Source: Actinomycetota bacterium
GTDB lineage: Bacteria > Actinomycetota > Thermoleophilia > Solirubrobacterales > 70-9
Assembly (NCBI GenBank): GCA_018268695.1
Contig: JAFDWD010000787.1
Span: forward strand, 1-5,122
Length of the DNA stretch: 5,122 nucleotides
Reading direction: 5' to 3'
In this document: positions 4,803 through 5,122 of the stretch, in pieces
Numbering within the stretch: the stretch's first letter is position 1
How the letters are laid out: each line of letters begins with the position of its first letter
Position numbers and translations under genes: made by a program
The notes under the pieces: generated by a model
What the model was told of the DNA's origin: nothing
The model's database searches: none
Seen by the model: the letters and a program-made list of their open reading frames with translations, nothing else

Positions 4803-5122
4803 ATGCCGTTTTTCATCTGCCCCAACTGTGGTCACCGCGAGGTCAGCGGCTCACGGACCGAAGGATTCAGCCGCCGGCCCAAGGGTTGCTCGAAATGTGG
4901 CTTCGGATTCGTATTCGAACTACTCGACGATTATTATCCGGCTCCGAACGCAGCGTTCTTCGTCTGCGATCAGCAGGAACGGGTTATCGATGCGGGCAAG
5001 GGGAGCTACGAGGTGACGGGTTTGACCGATGAGGACGTGATCGGACGTCCGGTGCGCGAGGTGCTTGGGCTGGATTGGATCGACCAGGGCGACGGTGGCC
5101 CGGAGGCCGATACGGACAAGGA
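4803..5122 (+). CDS. Zinc-ribbon plus PAS-domain protein, N-terminal part (3' end outside the window)
   Basis: An open frame runs from ATG 4803 to the window edge, giving 106 complete codons and no stop. Residues 1-40 form a zinc ribbon with two CxxC knuckles, CPNCG (C6, C9) and CSKCG (C29, C32). From about residue 49 a PAS-like domain follows: AAFFVCDQQERVIDAG, then YEVTGLTDEDVIGRPVREVLG (69-89), where the TGLTDEDVIGR stretch matches the usual PAS 'N.A...TGY..EE..G' region. PAS domains sense small ligands, redox or light and usually control an output domain, which would lie beyond the window; I cannot name the output. Codon use differs from its neighbours: 18 of the first 52 codons end in A or T, against 3 of the first 50 in ruvB. 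No ribosome binding site precedes the ATG. Confidence 0.8.
   Translation, partial: MPFFICPNCGHREVSGSRTEGFSRRPKGCSKCGFGFVFELLDDYYPAPNAAFFVCDQQERVIDAGKGSYEVTGLTDEDVIGRPVREVLGLDWIDQGDGGPEADTDK

Overview
The window is high-GC bacterial chromosome whose centre is the Holliday-junction operon ruvC-ruvA-ruvB, preceded by yebC. This gene order, the very GC-rich third codon positions, and -10-like hexamers placed 8-9 nt ahead of start codons that lack Shine-Dalgarno sequences all point to an actinomycete-type organism (Actinomycetota, perhaps a Thermoleophilia/Solirubrobacterales-like lineage). The M29 aminopeptidase and the His-type RuvC active site fit this but do not prove it. The taxonomic placement is inference; no ribosomal RNA is present.

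Layout, left to right. (1) 2-565 (+): C-terminal half of an M29 metallo-aminopeptidase. (2) 561-588: a hairpin containing the stop codons of two convergent genes, probably a shared terminator. (3) 584-784 (-): a 66-residue coiled-coil protein with a C-terminal membrane anchor. (4) 844-869: an intrinsic terminator for the gene upstream of it on the minus strand. (5) 869-1297 (-): a three-helix membrane protein of unknown function. (6) A 30-bp divergent intergenic region with a likely leaderless yebC promoter and a small nested dyad. (7) 1328-2077 (+): yebC. (8) 2078-2564: 487 bp without a credible gene but full of inverted repeats. These include two tandem, mutually homologous hairpins whose arms differ by compensatory changes, and a perfect 20-bp GC-rich palindrome. 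(9) 2565-4758 (+): ruvC, ruvA and ruvB, joined by two 4-bp ATGA overlaps. (10) 4803 to the window edge (+): the start of a zinc-ribbon plus PAS-domain protein, with codon use much less GC-biased than ruvB.

RuvA binds and flattens the four-way junction, RuvB hexamers drive branch migration, and RuvC cleaves the junction; the overlaps imply coupled translation. All expected catalytic and motif residues are visible, so the operon looks functional. YebC proteins belong to the YebC/TACO1 family, now linked to translation at difficult (proline-rich) sequences. The link between yebC and ruv here is positional.

The least explained part is the palindrome island between yebC and ruvC. It looks like REP/MITE-type repeat DNA or a structured RNA, but no canonical intrinsic terminator tail follows its hairpins. 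Nothing in the window clearly amounts to a complete new system.
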